The notes under the pieces are model-generated. The model was not told the origin of the DNA, searched no databases, and saw nothing but the letters and a program-made list of their open reading frames with translations. A stretch of DNA of 47,670 bases from Bacteroidales bacterium. Lineage in GTDB: Bacteria; Bacteroidota; Bacteroidia; Bacteroidales; F082. How positions within the stretch are numbered: position 1 is the stretch's first letter; every line of letters begins with the position of its first letter. This document shows, piece after piece, positions 15,745 through 23,612 of this stretch. The stretch spans positions 1 through 47,670 of the forward strand of contig JAILBC010000039.1 in the NCBI GenBank assembly GCA_024681295.1, written 5' to 3'. Both the position numbers and the translations under genes were made by a program.

Positions 15745-16065
15745 TCGGATAATAGTTTTCGCACATCTATTATCCGCAAGCACAAAAGGAAAGGTGCTTT
15801 CCTTATTGCGCTTACCAAGGCCGCCCACCACGGAAACCTTTTAACGGAAACAAGTACTCACACCCTTCAGGTATGAGCATTGCTATTTTACTCCGTTATA
15901 GATTTATCCGTTTTAGGCTAAACCATCACTATTAATTTCTGTGTTTTATTTCCGATAAGTTTGGTGGGCTTCGGTAAACGCGAAATAATAGCTAATGCTT
16001 TGTTTTATAATATGTTAATTAATTCTCTTTCTATTCTTTATAGCTTCATTTCATTTTTATTGATG
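15745..16065 (-). other. Non-coding stretch with three stem-loops upstream of the methyltransferase
   Basis: No credible gene is present in about 320 bases. Three hairpins are visible: CGGATAATAG / CTATTATCCG (15746-15776, 11-nt loop) ending one base before the methyltransferase ATG, AAGGAAAG-GTG-CTTTCCTT (15786-15804), and CTCACACC / GGTATGAG (15857-15877, one G/T pair). With a TATCTTTG at 16073-16066 on the minus strand, this would be a structured 5' leader of about 315 nt. The remainder (15880-16065) is AT-rich and featureless. Confidence 0.55.
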
Positions 16066-16073
16066 CAAAGATA
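16066..16073 (-). promoter_or_regulatory. Putative -7 box for the methyltransferase-nuclease operon
   Basis: On the minus strand TATCTTTG matches the consensus and points toward the methyltransferase. No -33 TTTG is seen at normal spacing, so activity may depend on another factor. Confidence 0.45.
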
Positions 16074-16108
16074 GCGTATTTCTACGAGGATTGAAAAAAA
16101 ACTTGAAA

Positions 16109-16128
16109 ATTTTACTCAAAAGTAAAAT
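16109..16128. promoter_or_regulatory. Perfect inverted repeat, probable operator
   Basis: ATTTTACT-CAAA-AGTAAAAT is an 8-bp perfect inverted repeat placed 7 bp upstream of the -7 box of the XRE gene and between the two divergent -7 boxes. Position and symmetry fit a binding site of the adjacent XRE protein, giving autoregulation and possibly control of the methyltransferase operon. Confidence 0.55.
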
Positions 16129-16135
16129 GATTGGT

Positions 16136-16143
16136 TATCTTTG
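16136..16143 (+). promoter_or_regulatory. -7 box of the XRE gene
   Basis: TATCTTTG lies 20 bases before the ATG at 16164. It rules out the upstream TTG as the start, because that reading would place the promoter inside the coding region. Confidence 0.6.
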
Positions 16144-16163
16144 CACTCAAAACCATTGGAACT

Positions 16164-16433
16164 ATGACTAAAGCGATGAAAGCAAACACTTTTAAACAAA
16201 TTCTGGATTCCGTTTCGCCGGAAATCCAACAGGAGGTGGAGTTAGAGTTTGCTATTTCCAACAAAATCTATGATTTGATGGACTCCAAAGGACTTTCAAA
16301 ACTACAATTTGCACAAGCTTTGGGGAAACGCCCATGTGAGGTCACCAAATGGCTTTCAGGACAGCATAACTTTACTATTCGTACTATCGCTATGTTGACC
16401 ACTTTCTTTGGAGAACCTTTGATTAAGATTTAA
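16164..16433 (+). CDS. Small XRE-family DNA-binding protein (HigA-like)
   Basis: This 89-residue protein has an XRE helix-turn-helix at about residues 28-80 (LMDSKGLSKLQFAQALGKRPCEVTKWLSG, here broken over two helices). It resembles HigA-type antitoxins and small regulators. No HigB-type toxin is adjacent on the same strand. The gene is divergent from the methyltransferase operon, with an inverted repeat in the shared promoter region, so it may be a controller of that operon. It is convergent with an unknown 147-residue gene. Two alternative ATGs (16164 and the MKAN site at 16176) are close together. Confidence 0.8.
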   Translation: MTKAMKANTFKQILDSVSPEIQQEVELEFAISNKIYDLMDSKGLSKLQFAQALGKRPCEVTKWLSGQHNFTIRTIAMLTTFFGEPLIKI

Positions 16434-16472
16434 AAAAAAGTATAAAAACTGGCGAGGAATAAAAAAATTATA

Positions 16473-16592
16473 TATCTTTGCAGCGTCATTAAGAGGAATT
16501 CGCAGAAAGGATGACAACCTTTATGGCCTCCGGGTCGTTTCGAGCCTCAAACCAAAACAAGCCATCACTTTTTTGTGGTGGCTTTGTTTGTA
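16473..16592 (+). ncRNA. Candidate small RNA antisense to the 147-residue gene
   Basis: A TATCTTTG (16473-16480) on the plus strand has no plausible gene behind it. Instead three stem-loops follow: AAAGG/CCTTT (16506-16522), GG-TCG/CGA-CC with a TTT loop and one mismatch (16532-16546), and a 14-bp hairpin with a T6 loop and one bulged base (16555-16589) that looks terminator-like, followed by GTTTG. The predicted RNA is about 105 nt and complementary to the 3' third of the opposite gene. It is an inference from layout only. Confidence 0.4.
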
Positions 16593-16932
16593 GACCGACT
16601 ACTAATTTCACCTTATCATATCTCATTATAATCATTTTTTCAAACTGTTTCTGGTTTCGAACATCTCGTTTGGATGGCTGTTCACTTATTTTCACGGCTC
16701 CTCCAAGAATTTCAGTTAAACGCAACACTGCATGCGTTGAATCATAATCCCTCGCTGCCTTTTCATAAGTTTCATTGATTGAAAGAAACTTTACGTTGAT
16801 AAAAGACCCTAGACTCATATTCCAAATCCTTTTATCAGGATGCTCTGATATCCATTTTACATAGAATTCTTTTATTATCTTTTCGCGAGCCTTTATGTCT
16901 CGATTTGTACGTCCTACTGGTACTACCTCCAT
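16489..16932 (-). CDS. Uncharacterised 147-residue protein
   Basis: This is a soluble basic protein without signal peptide or membrane helix. The phrases RIWNMSLGSFINVKFLSINET, split here as RIWNMSLGSF and INVKFLSINET, and MIIMRYDKVKLVVGLQTK look like a conserved Bacteroidota family of short hypothetical proteins, but I know no function. The C-terminal 35 residues (after KLVVGLQT) overlap three stem-loops on the opposite strand and have low-quality composition, so the natural end may have been replaced. AT-rich, in the accessory island; a toxin-like role beside the XRE gene is possible but unproven. Confidence 0.6.
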   Translation of the reverse strand: MEVVPVGRTNRDIKAREKIIKEFYVKWISEHPDKRIWNMSLGSFINVKFLSINETYEKAARDYDSTHAVLRLTEILGGAVKISEQPSKRDVRNQKQFEKMIIMRYDKVKLVVGLQTKPPQKSDGLFWFEARNDPEAIKVVILSANSS

Positions 16933-16954
16933 AACATATTATTTAAAAACACCG

Positions 16955-16962
16955 CAAAAATA
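16955..16962 (-). promoter_or_regulatory. Putative -7 box of the 147-residue gene
   Basis: On the minus strand TATTTTTG lies 22 bases before the ATG at 16932. No -33 element is seen at the normal spacing. Confidence 0.4.
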
Positions 16963-17067
16963 GCAAAATCAATAGAATAATAATATTAATAATTTACAAT
17001 ATTTTTGAAAATCTTTAAAAATGGCTGTTTTAAATCGCTTCTTTTTCATACACAAAGTCTTTCTTTT

Positions 17068-17075
17068 TATCTTTG
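17068..17075 (+). promoter_or_regulatory. -7 box of the hexosaminidase gene
   Basis: TATCTTTG lies 17 bases before the ATG at 17093. This supports the lipoprotein start over the upstream in-frame ATG at 17021. Confidence 0.6.
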
Positions 17076-17092
17076 CACCAAATCCTTTGACT

Positions 17093-19222
17093 ATGAAAAA
17101 AATCTCCCTCTTTTGCTTCGCGGTGCTATTGCTCTCCGCTTGCACGCAACAACGTGCGGAAGCCAATTATGACGTTATTCCTCAACCGAAAGAGGTCAAC
17201 CTGAATGCTGACGGACATTTCTTGATTACCGCCACCACCAAGGTTTACTATGAGGAAGGCCTCGAGCGTGAGGCGCAGTTCCTCAGCGAATATGTAAATG
17301 ATATTCTGGGATACCCGCTCCAGACCATGGCTTTTGATGGACAGGCCCAAGGCATCGTACTGAAACAAGTGCCAGAAGATTTCGACAAAGCCGAAGCCTA
17401 CGAGATGGAGGTCACTCCGAAGCTGGTCACCATCAAAGGCTCTGATGCCGCCGGCGTGTTCTACGGTGTTCAAACCCTCCGCAAGAGTTTGCCGATTGCC
17501 CCAGAAGACACCAAACTCCCTGCCTTCCTGCCTTGCGGCACCATCCGCGACTGGCCGGAGTTTGCCTACCGTGGCATGCACCTCGACCCCTGCCGTCACT
17601 TCATGGACCTCGACTCCGTAAAGATTTACATCGACATGCTGGCCCTGCATAACATGAACCAGTTCCATTTCCACCTCAGCGAAGACCAAGGCTGGCGCAT
17701 CGAAATCAAAAAGTATCCTGAACTGACCAAGGTCGGGGCTTACCGCGATGGCACGGTCATCGGGCGCAACGGTCGCCTCTACGACAGCATCCGCCATGGT
17801 GGCTTCTATACCCAAGAACAACTGCGCGACTTGGTACAATATGCCGCCGAGCGTCATGTCAACATCATTCCCGAGATTGATTTGCCAGGACACATGCAGG
17901 CAGCTTTGGCCTCCTATCCTTGGTTGGGTTGTACTGGCGGTCCTTACGAGGTTTGGAAACGCTGGGGCGTATCGGACGACGTGCTCTGCGCCGGCAACGA
18001 GGAGACCATGCTCTTTGTTGAGGATGTGCTCAACGAGGTGATGGACATCTTCCCCTCCCCCTATATCCATATCGGGGGTGACGAATGTCCCAAGGTACGT
18101 TGGGAACAATGCCCGAAATGCCAAGCCAAGATCAAGGAGCTGGGTATCAAGGCCGACGACCGCTTCTCCAAGGAAGACTACCTCCAGAGCTATGTGATGA
18201 ACCGCATGGCCAAGGTGGTGGAAGCCCGTGGCCGTCGGGTCATCGGATGGGACGAGATCCTCGAAGGCAACGTCTCCGAAACCGCCATCATCATGAGCTG
18301 GCGCGGCACTGAAGGCGGCATCGAGGCAGCCAAAAAAGGCCACGACGTCATCATGACGCCGGCCTCACACCTATATTTCGACTATTATCAGAGCGAAGAC
18401 CCCGCCACCGAGCCTTCCTGCGTTGGAGGTTACCTGCCAGTATCGAGGGTGTATGAGTTCCGCCCCCTGCCCAAAGAACTGACACCTGAACAACAGAAGC
18501 ACATCATCGGCGTACAGGCCAACATCTGGACGGAGTACATCAAATCGTTCCACCATGTGCAGTATATGGCCATGCCTCGTATGGACGCTCTCTCGGAGAT
18601 TCAATGGAACAACCCGGATCCCGAGAGTCGCGACTTCGATGCCTTCGTGGAGCGCTGCCGTCACATGGCCCAACTCTATGACCTTTATGATTACTACTAC
18701 GCCAAGCAAATCTTCAATCCTCAAGTCTATACCGACACCGTGGCACCGAACCTCGCCACACGCAAGCCCATTTTCTTGCGCGAAGAACCCAATGAGAAAT
18801 ATGCTTCCAAGGGTGCGGTGATTCTGAACGACGGCGAGATGGGCCGCATCGCCTACACCTCAGGCCGCTGGCTGGGTTTCTGGGGACAGCCACTCGACGC
18901 GGTCATCGACCTAGAAGAGCCTGCTCCGATGAGTCATGTCCGCTTCCGCTCCTTGGTGAACAAAGGGGCTTGGATCTACAACCCGAGTCACGCCAGTGTG
19001 ATGGTGTCAGACGATGGAGAGAACTTCCGTGAGGTGGCACAACTCGACATCCCCATCACCACTTGGATGGACAATGACGGAAACTTTACCTACGAGTTGG
19101 AGTTCGAGCCGGTTACAGCCCGATATGTAGAGGTCATCGTCAAAGACCACATGCTGCCTGAGGACCATGACGGATACGGCTATCCAGCATGGATCTTCGT
19201 GGATGAGATAGAGGTCTTTTAG
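17093..19222 (+). CDS. Beta-N-acetylhexosaminidase (GH20) lipoprotein
   Basis: This 709-residue lipoprotein has a signal peptide ending LLLSAC (Cys at about residue 17). A GH20b-type N-terminal domain (about 25-145) precedes the catalytic TIM barrel (about 150-510). The barrel has RGMHLDPCRHF, HFHLSEDQGWRIEIKKYPEL, PEIDLPGHMQAA and the catalytic Asp-Glu in HIGGDECPK (about residues 324-332). The C-terminal region (about 590-709) looks like an F5/8-type carbohydrate-binding domain. It removes terminal GlcNAc or GalNAc from glycans in a substrate-assisted reaction, probably at the cell surface or in the periplasm. The upstream in-frame ATG at 17021 is rejected because the promoter lies after it. 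Confidence 0.95.
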   Translation: MKKISLFCFAVLLLSACTQQRAEANYDVIPQPKEVNLNADGHFLITATTKVYYEEGLEREAQFLSEYVNDILGYPLQTMAFDGQAQGIVLKQVPEDFDKAEAYEMEVTPKLVTIKGSDAAGVFYGVQTLRKSLPIAPEDTKLPAFLPCGTIRDWPEFAYRGMHLDPCRHFMDLDSVKIYIDMLALHNMNQFHFHLSEDQGWRIEIKKYPELTKVGAYRDGTVIGRNGRLYDSIRHGGFYTQEQLRDLVQYAAERHVNIIPEIDLPGHMQAALASYPWLGCTGGPYEVWKRWGVSDDVLCAGNEETMLFVEDVLNEVMDIFPSPYIHIGGDECPKVRWEQCPKCQAKIKELGIKADDRFSKEDYLQSYVMNRMAKVVEARGRRVIGWDEILEGNVSETAIIMSWRGTEGGIEAAKKGHDVIMTPASHLYFDYYQSEDPATEPSCVGGYLPVSRVYEFRPLPKELTPEQQKHIIGVQANIWTEYIKSFHHVQYMAMPRMDALSEIQWNNPDPESRDFDAFVERCRHMAQLYDLYDYYYAKQIFNPQVYTDTVAPNLATRKPIFLREEPNEKYASKGAVILNDGEMGRIAYTSGRWLGFWGQPLDAVIDLEEPAPMSHVRFRSLVNKGAWIYNPSHASVMVSDDGENFREVAQLDIPITTWMDNDGNFTYELEFEPVTARYVEVIVKDHMLPEDHDGYGYPAWIFVDEIEVF

Positions 19223-19226
19223 CCTT

Positions 19227-19895
19227 TTAGGATAGGATAGAATAAATAATCCCAAGCGCCACCACAAAGATCACCGTGGCGATGATGCAACCGGCACGGC
19301 CCTTCTTCTTTTGAGGTTGGGGCTGTTGCTGGGGTTGCTGATACCTAGGCGGTTGATAACCAGGTTGCTGATACTGAGGCTGAGCGGGCTGTTGGTACTG
19401 TGGTTGTGGCTGAGGCTGTTGATACTGCGGCGGTACCTGCTGAGGTTGAGCCTGTGGCTGCTGGTACTGCGGCTGCTGGTATTGCGGCTGAGTGGGCTGC
19501 TGATATTGCGGTTGTTGGTACTGCGGCGGGGCCTGCTGGGGTTGAGCGGGAGCCTGGGGTTGCTGGTACTGAGGTTGAGCCTGAGGTTGAGGTTGTTGAC
19601 TTGGATTAGGGTTGCTCCATGAGGACAGCAGCACCTCGCCGGCAGCGGCACCAGCTTCCACGGTCACCTCAGGAGTCTGAGGCTGCACCGGAGCCTGTGG
19701 CTGGGGCTGAGGTTGGTACTGAGGAGGAGTCTGGGGTTGTGGCTGAGCCTGAGGTTGTGGTTGATACTGAGGCTGCTGAGGAACCTGAGGTTGAGGTTGG
19801 ACAGGGGCTTGAGCGCCGGCCACAGGGTGACCACATGCGTGGCAGAATCGGGTATCGTCGGCGAGCTGAGCGCCGCAATTAGCACAGAATTTCAT
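19227..19895 (-). CDS. Zinc-ribbon protein with Pro/Gln-rich linker and C-terminal membrane anchor
   Basis: This 222-residue protein has an N-terminal zinc ribbon (CANCG and CHACG, residues 4-22), about 165 residues of low-complexity sequence built from QPQ, PQYQ and QQP units, then KKKGRAG and a single hydrophobic helix (CIIATVIFVVALGIIYSIL) at the very end. The topology is probably a cytosolic ribbon on a flexible tether to the membrane. It is the last gene of the four-gene operon (4-base gap after the 1234-residue protein) and is convergent with the hexosaminidase. The linker DNA is repetitive and could change length by slippage. Confidence 0.8.
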   Translation of the reverse strand: MKFCANCGAQLADDTRFCHACGHPVAGAQAPVQPQPQVPQQPQYQPQPQAQPQPQTPPQYQPQPQPQAPVQPQTPEVTVEAGAAAGEVLLSSWSNPNPSQQPQPQAQPQYQQPQAPAQPQQAPPQYQQPQYQQPTQPQYQQPQYQQPQAQPQQVPPQYQQPQPQPQYQQPAQPQYQQPGYQPPRYQQPQQQPQPQKKKGRAGCIIATVIFVVALGIIYSILS

Positions 19896-19899
19896 AGTT

Positions 19900-22800
19900 T
19901 TATAGACTTTCGTTTACTTCTTGAATAACATTGGTGCATTCGGTCACCACCTCTTCGATGGTAGTGCCATATTGGTTGGCAAGCGTCGAGCGGGCTTGCT
20001 GCAGAGATTGTGGCATCACGTCCTTGGGAGGCGGGGTGCCGACGCTCTCCAAGACCTTGATCTTTTCATAGAGAAGTTCATATTTCTGAGAGCTGACGCC
20101 CCTCACTTTAAGTGCTTGGATTCGCGGAGCGAGGATGCGTTTGAACTCTTTAACGTTCATGCGAACACCTTCCTTCACCAGTTCTTCGCCATAGCCCATC
20201 ACATGCTTGGCTTCATCGACCATGCCTGCTTTGAAGAGTTGTTCGGCCTGGTCTCTGCACGACCGACCCTGATTCATCCAGAACTCGCACTTGTATTTGA
20301 CAGTCTTTGCGACCCTTTCGGGATCAATGAGTTTGGAGGTCTGGAAATCGGGATTGATGATGTTTTTAAGGTCTTGACCAAACGATTCCAGGCCCTTCTC
20401 GCCATTCACCACGGCCTGGTCGAACTTCCTCAAAGTTTTGACAGCTTCCTGCATGTCTTCGGGCATAAAGCCGTAGTGGTATTCGTTGAAGGCCTCAGCA
20501 TAGGCTTCTTCCTGGATGCATTCATCGATATCCACCCATTTGCCGTCCTTGCCCCGCATCTGGAAAGTGACGTCGCGGTCGGCGCCGATCTTCTTGCCCA
20601 GATAGAGGTCGCCGCCAGCATTGGAAGAGGCGCCGCTCCATACTTGGATGTCCTTTTCGGGAATGCCTAGTCGTTTGGCGAGTTTCTTGATGGTCAGCGG
20701 GTCGACTTCCTTGTAGATTTTCTGGATGTTATGGTTAAAGTTGGCTCTAAGCAGATCCGACGAGCTTTCGCGGAGGAGGTTTTGTGCGGCCTTATTGCCT
20801 TGCAGGGCCAAGGTGGCGCGGCGCATCTGTTCAGGTGTTGCCGTAGGATCGTTCATCACCTTCTTGAAGTTCTCGAGGATCTTCTCCGCGTCTTGTTTGG
20901 CCCATCTTGCGCACTCCTCGTTGAACTCGGGACTACCGAAGCGGACGACGTCGTCGCCCTGTTCTATGGTCTTACGGATGGCATCATTGGCCTTGGCTGT
21001 GGCAGCCGACTTTGATTTAACCGTCTTCTCGCCAGCATCCTTGACTTTGTCGGCCAGTTGTTTCGTACTGTAGTTCTTGGTGTTTTTGAGTCCGTTGGAG
21101 GTACTTTTGCTCTTCATGTATTCTTCCACGGATTTCTTGATCTTGTCGTATGCCGATTTCAGCTGCTTGTCGTAGCCTTTTTTCACAGCGTAATCGGCAA
21201 TCTTGCCTCCAGTCCATTTGACGGCCTTGCCGGCCACATGGAAGACGCCTTCCCAGAACACCACTTCGGCACTTGCGATAACGAAACCCGAAAAAGTATC
21301 TCCTTTGCCACTGTTGGCATATTCATGCATCCTGACCAGTCCGCTATAGGGAGCCAGCACCAGTTCGGAGGCACCGGCAGTGAAGTAAGCCAGGGCGATT
21401 CTGGCGGGCAGGAGCCAGAGGTTCCTCTCCATCTTAGCGAAGGTGGCCACAAAGGCGTTGAAGTTCTCGTCCGCCTCGGTCCAATCAGGCTTCCACACCG
21501 AGTCGTTCACAAAGTAGGTGCCTATCTCACCGCTGCAATACCTTTTAAACACCCGCATCATCTTTTGGTAATCAGGCTCATAGAAGCCGTAGGCGTCACT
21601 GTACGCCTCAATCATCATGTTCAACTTGTAGTAGAATGGCGTCAACTCGGCGAAACGGCGGTCAAACAAGATTTTTTGGCGCATGTCGATCAGTTGTCGC
21701 ATCTTCTCCTCATCCTCGTGAAGTACGCGGCTGTATTCCCGATTATCGTTAATGTTACGATAGGGTTGCGAGCAGATGGTGACCGTGTCGAAATCATCAT
21801 AGGTCACGCCGTTGTAGGTCACCCTAATGGTCACCTTGGCCTTCCCTCGGTTAGGGGGGAGCAGTCCACCACCTGAAGAACGGAGAATGCCGACCACGGT
21901 GCCGTCATTTGAAACATCCTTGAACTCATATTTAAAATTCATCAGACGGCAGAGCGACTCGACGATGGTGCCGTTCTTGTCAGCAAAACGAACACTACCT
22001 TCCCAAACGTCTTCAAAAGTGAAGATAGGTTCCGAATCGGGAAGCAGGACCTTGATCTCATTCGTGTCCTTTTCCCGGGCATAGAGTTTGAAGGCAACAT
22101 AGCTCTCGCCCCATTTCTTACGTCCCTTGGGTTCGGTGGCCAGCGTTTCTTCCTTATAAGTACTATCGTAAGTAACAAGGTAACCTTTGAGCGCGTTGAT
22201 GTCGAGATTCACGCCAAGGTAAAACCGATAGATGGCAAACGACCCCCTGATGGGTTCCTCTCGACCCTGGAGGTTCACCTTGATATTACAGGTGAAACGT
22301 CCGGCATCGCCAGCGACATGCTTCTTTTCCTGAGCAGATGGATCTTCTTGCGGTTTGCCACGCTCAGTAAGGTTGATGCGGAACCAAAGCGGGATTTTGG
22401 GATCAGGCTGTTCAATCTTTGAAGTGAAGAACTCATTGCCACCACCGTCGATGGTCACTTCAACGCCCAACACGGTTCCTTCGAAGTTGTTGATGCCGAA
22501 ATCCACATGTTGGGTAGCGCCACTCTCAGCCTCAAAGGTGATGGCCTCGTCCACGACAATCTTGGGGGCACCCTTCACCTTGAACACCACATGGTTGATC
22601 AGTGCTCCACCAGGCCCGATGAAGACCATGCGCACTCTGGCCTCGCCGATCTCCTCACCTTCAGGTTCTTTGGTGGCCACCACGTCAGCCGACTTGTATT
22701 TGCCCTCCATCCTGACATTACTGACCTTACAGTCCATCTCTGCAGTGATTTGAATCTTAGCCGTCAAATCGTCACGCTCTATCTTTCGTCCTTCATAAGT

Positions 22801-23604
22801 AATCTCCTCAATTCTAGCACTGATGGTCTGAGGCGGGTCGTTCGCAACCAAGGTGTCGCCAAAGTTCTTGTATAGAATCATGCGGTAGGTGCTATGAGGC
22901 GGTTCTTCCTCCTCCTGAGGTTTCTGTTTCTTCGTCTCCTTTTTCTTGTTGGTCTTGTTCTTGCCGCCCTTTTTGATGGCAATCGCCGCACCTCCTGCGA
23001 CGACCCCTCCAACAACGATGAAAGTCCATGGGATCTCCGGTCCTTCCTGCTCGCCAGGTTCTGGAGTGACGGGGGTAACCACCTCCTTCACCTCTCCGAC
23101 AAAGGTGTAGACATAAGTAATGGTCTTACTAAGCCTATTCAAATCATTATCTTGATAAAAAGGCCATAGATTTATAGTCAAAACATCACCACTCTTTATA
23201 TCAAGCCTCTCAAAATCTGATTGGTCTGTGTAAGAGGACATAACACCATCATCATTCCCCCAAAGATTCAAGCCTCGGTCAAATCTCGGAAGCCAGATAC
23301 TACCCCAAAAGCCGTATCCTCCATTGTCCGTTTCCCAAATCTGCTCGGAAAAATGAATCTTTATCTTTCCTTCCTCACCAAGGGCAATCTTACTGGGTGG
23401 GTCCTGCCAGGAAAAGGATACCACCGAGCTGGAGGCGCTGTTTTGCGACACGGACCAATCCCCATCGGAATAATCCGTCCATGGATTGCCACTGAACTCT
23501 ATATGGTCCATTACCCAATACCCTTGGGCGTTTTTCGCTGCCCGCACACCAGTAGAGGTGACGAACAGTACTATTATTAAAAGAAGGAAGCGTTTTACAT
23601 TCAT
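19900..23604 (-). CDS. Giant membrane protein B (1234 residues), unknown function
   Basis: It has a signal peptide (residues 1-22), an ectodomain of about 170 residues, and a membrane helix (about 192-212, WTFIVVGGVVAGGAAIAI) followed by a Lys-rich stretch. By the positive-inside rule this places the remaining 1020 residues in the cytoplasm. The region from about 235 to 620 is beta-rich with Ig-like phrases. The region 620-850 is helical with a hydrophobic patch at about 730-751 (RIALAYFTAGASELV). The last 350 residues are helical and contain NAGGDLYLGKKIGADRDVT at about 995-1013. It is paralogous over most of its length to the 1335-residue protein upstream. I recognise no family. Confidence 0.8.
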   Translation of the reverse strand: MNVKRFLLLIIVLFVTSTGVRAAKNAQGYWVMDHIEFSGNPWTDYSDGDWSVSQNSASSSVVSFSWQDPPSKIALGEEGKIKIHFSEQIWETDNGGYGFWGSIWLPRFDRGLNLWGNDDGVMSSYTDQSDFERLDIKSGDVLTINLWPFYQDNDLNRLSKTITYVYTFVGEVKEVVTPVTPEPGEQEGPEIPWTFIVVGGVVAGGAAIAIKKGGKNKTNKKKETKKQKPQEEEEPPHSTYRMILYKNFGDTLVANDPPQTISARIEEITYEGRKIERDDLTAKIQITAEMDCKVSNVRMEGKYKSADVVATKEPEGEEIGEARVRMVFIGPGGALINHVVFKVKGAPKIVVDEAITFEAESGATQHVDFGINNFEGTVLGVEVTIDGGGNEFFTSKIEQPDPKIPLWFRINLTERGKPQEDPSAQEKKHVAGDAGRFTCNIKVNLQGREEPIRGSFAIYRFYLGVNLDINALKGYLVTYDSTYKEETLATEPKGRKKWGESYVAFKLYAREKDTNEIKVLLPDSEPIFTFEDVWEGSVRFADKNGTIVESLCRLMNFKYEFKDVSNDGTVVGILRSSGGGLLPPNRGKAKVTIRVTYNGVTYDDFDTVTICSQPYRNINDNREYSRVLHEDEEKMRQLIDMRQKILFDRRFAELTPFYYKLNMMIEAYSDAYGFYEPDYQKMMRVFKRYCSGEIGTYFVNDSVWKPDWTEADENFNAFVATFAKMERNLWLLPARIALAYFTAGASELVLAPYSGLVRMHEYANSGKGDTFSGFVIASAEVVFWEGVFHVAGKAVKWTGGKIADYAVKKGYDKQLKSAYDKIKKSVEEYMKSKSTSNGLKNTKNYSTKQLADKVKDAGEKTVKSKSAATAKANDAIRKTIEQGDDVVRFGSPEFNEECARWAKQDAEKILENFKKVMNDPTATPEQMRRATLALQGNKAAQNLLRESSSDLLRANFNHNIQKIYKEVDPLTIKKLAKRLGIPEKDIQVWSGASSNAGGDLYLGKKIGADRDVTFQMRGKDGKWVDIDECIQEEAYAEAFNEYHYGFMPEDMQEAVKTLRKFDQAVVNGEKGLESFGQDLKNIINPDFQTSKLIDPERVAKTVKYKCEFWMNQGRSCRDQAEQLFKAGMVDEAKHVMGYGEELVKEGVRMNVKEFKRILAPRIQALKVRGVSSQKYELLYEKIKVLESVGTPPPKDVMPQSLQQARSTLANQYGTTIEEVVTECTNVIQEVNESL

Positions 23605-23612
23605 ATGGATAC

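Noticed and set aside
13442..17092. Prophage or integrative element around the restriction-like genes
   Set aside because: No integrase, transposase, tRNA junction or direct repeats could be found at either side; only base composition and palindromes suggest transfer.
17021..17092. N-terminal extension of the hexosaminidase
   Set aside because: The promoter box at 17068-17075 and the lipoprotein signal peptide starting at 17093 show the extension is not translated.
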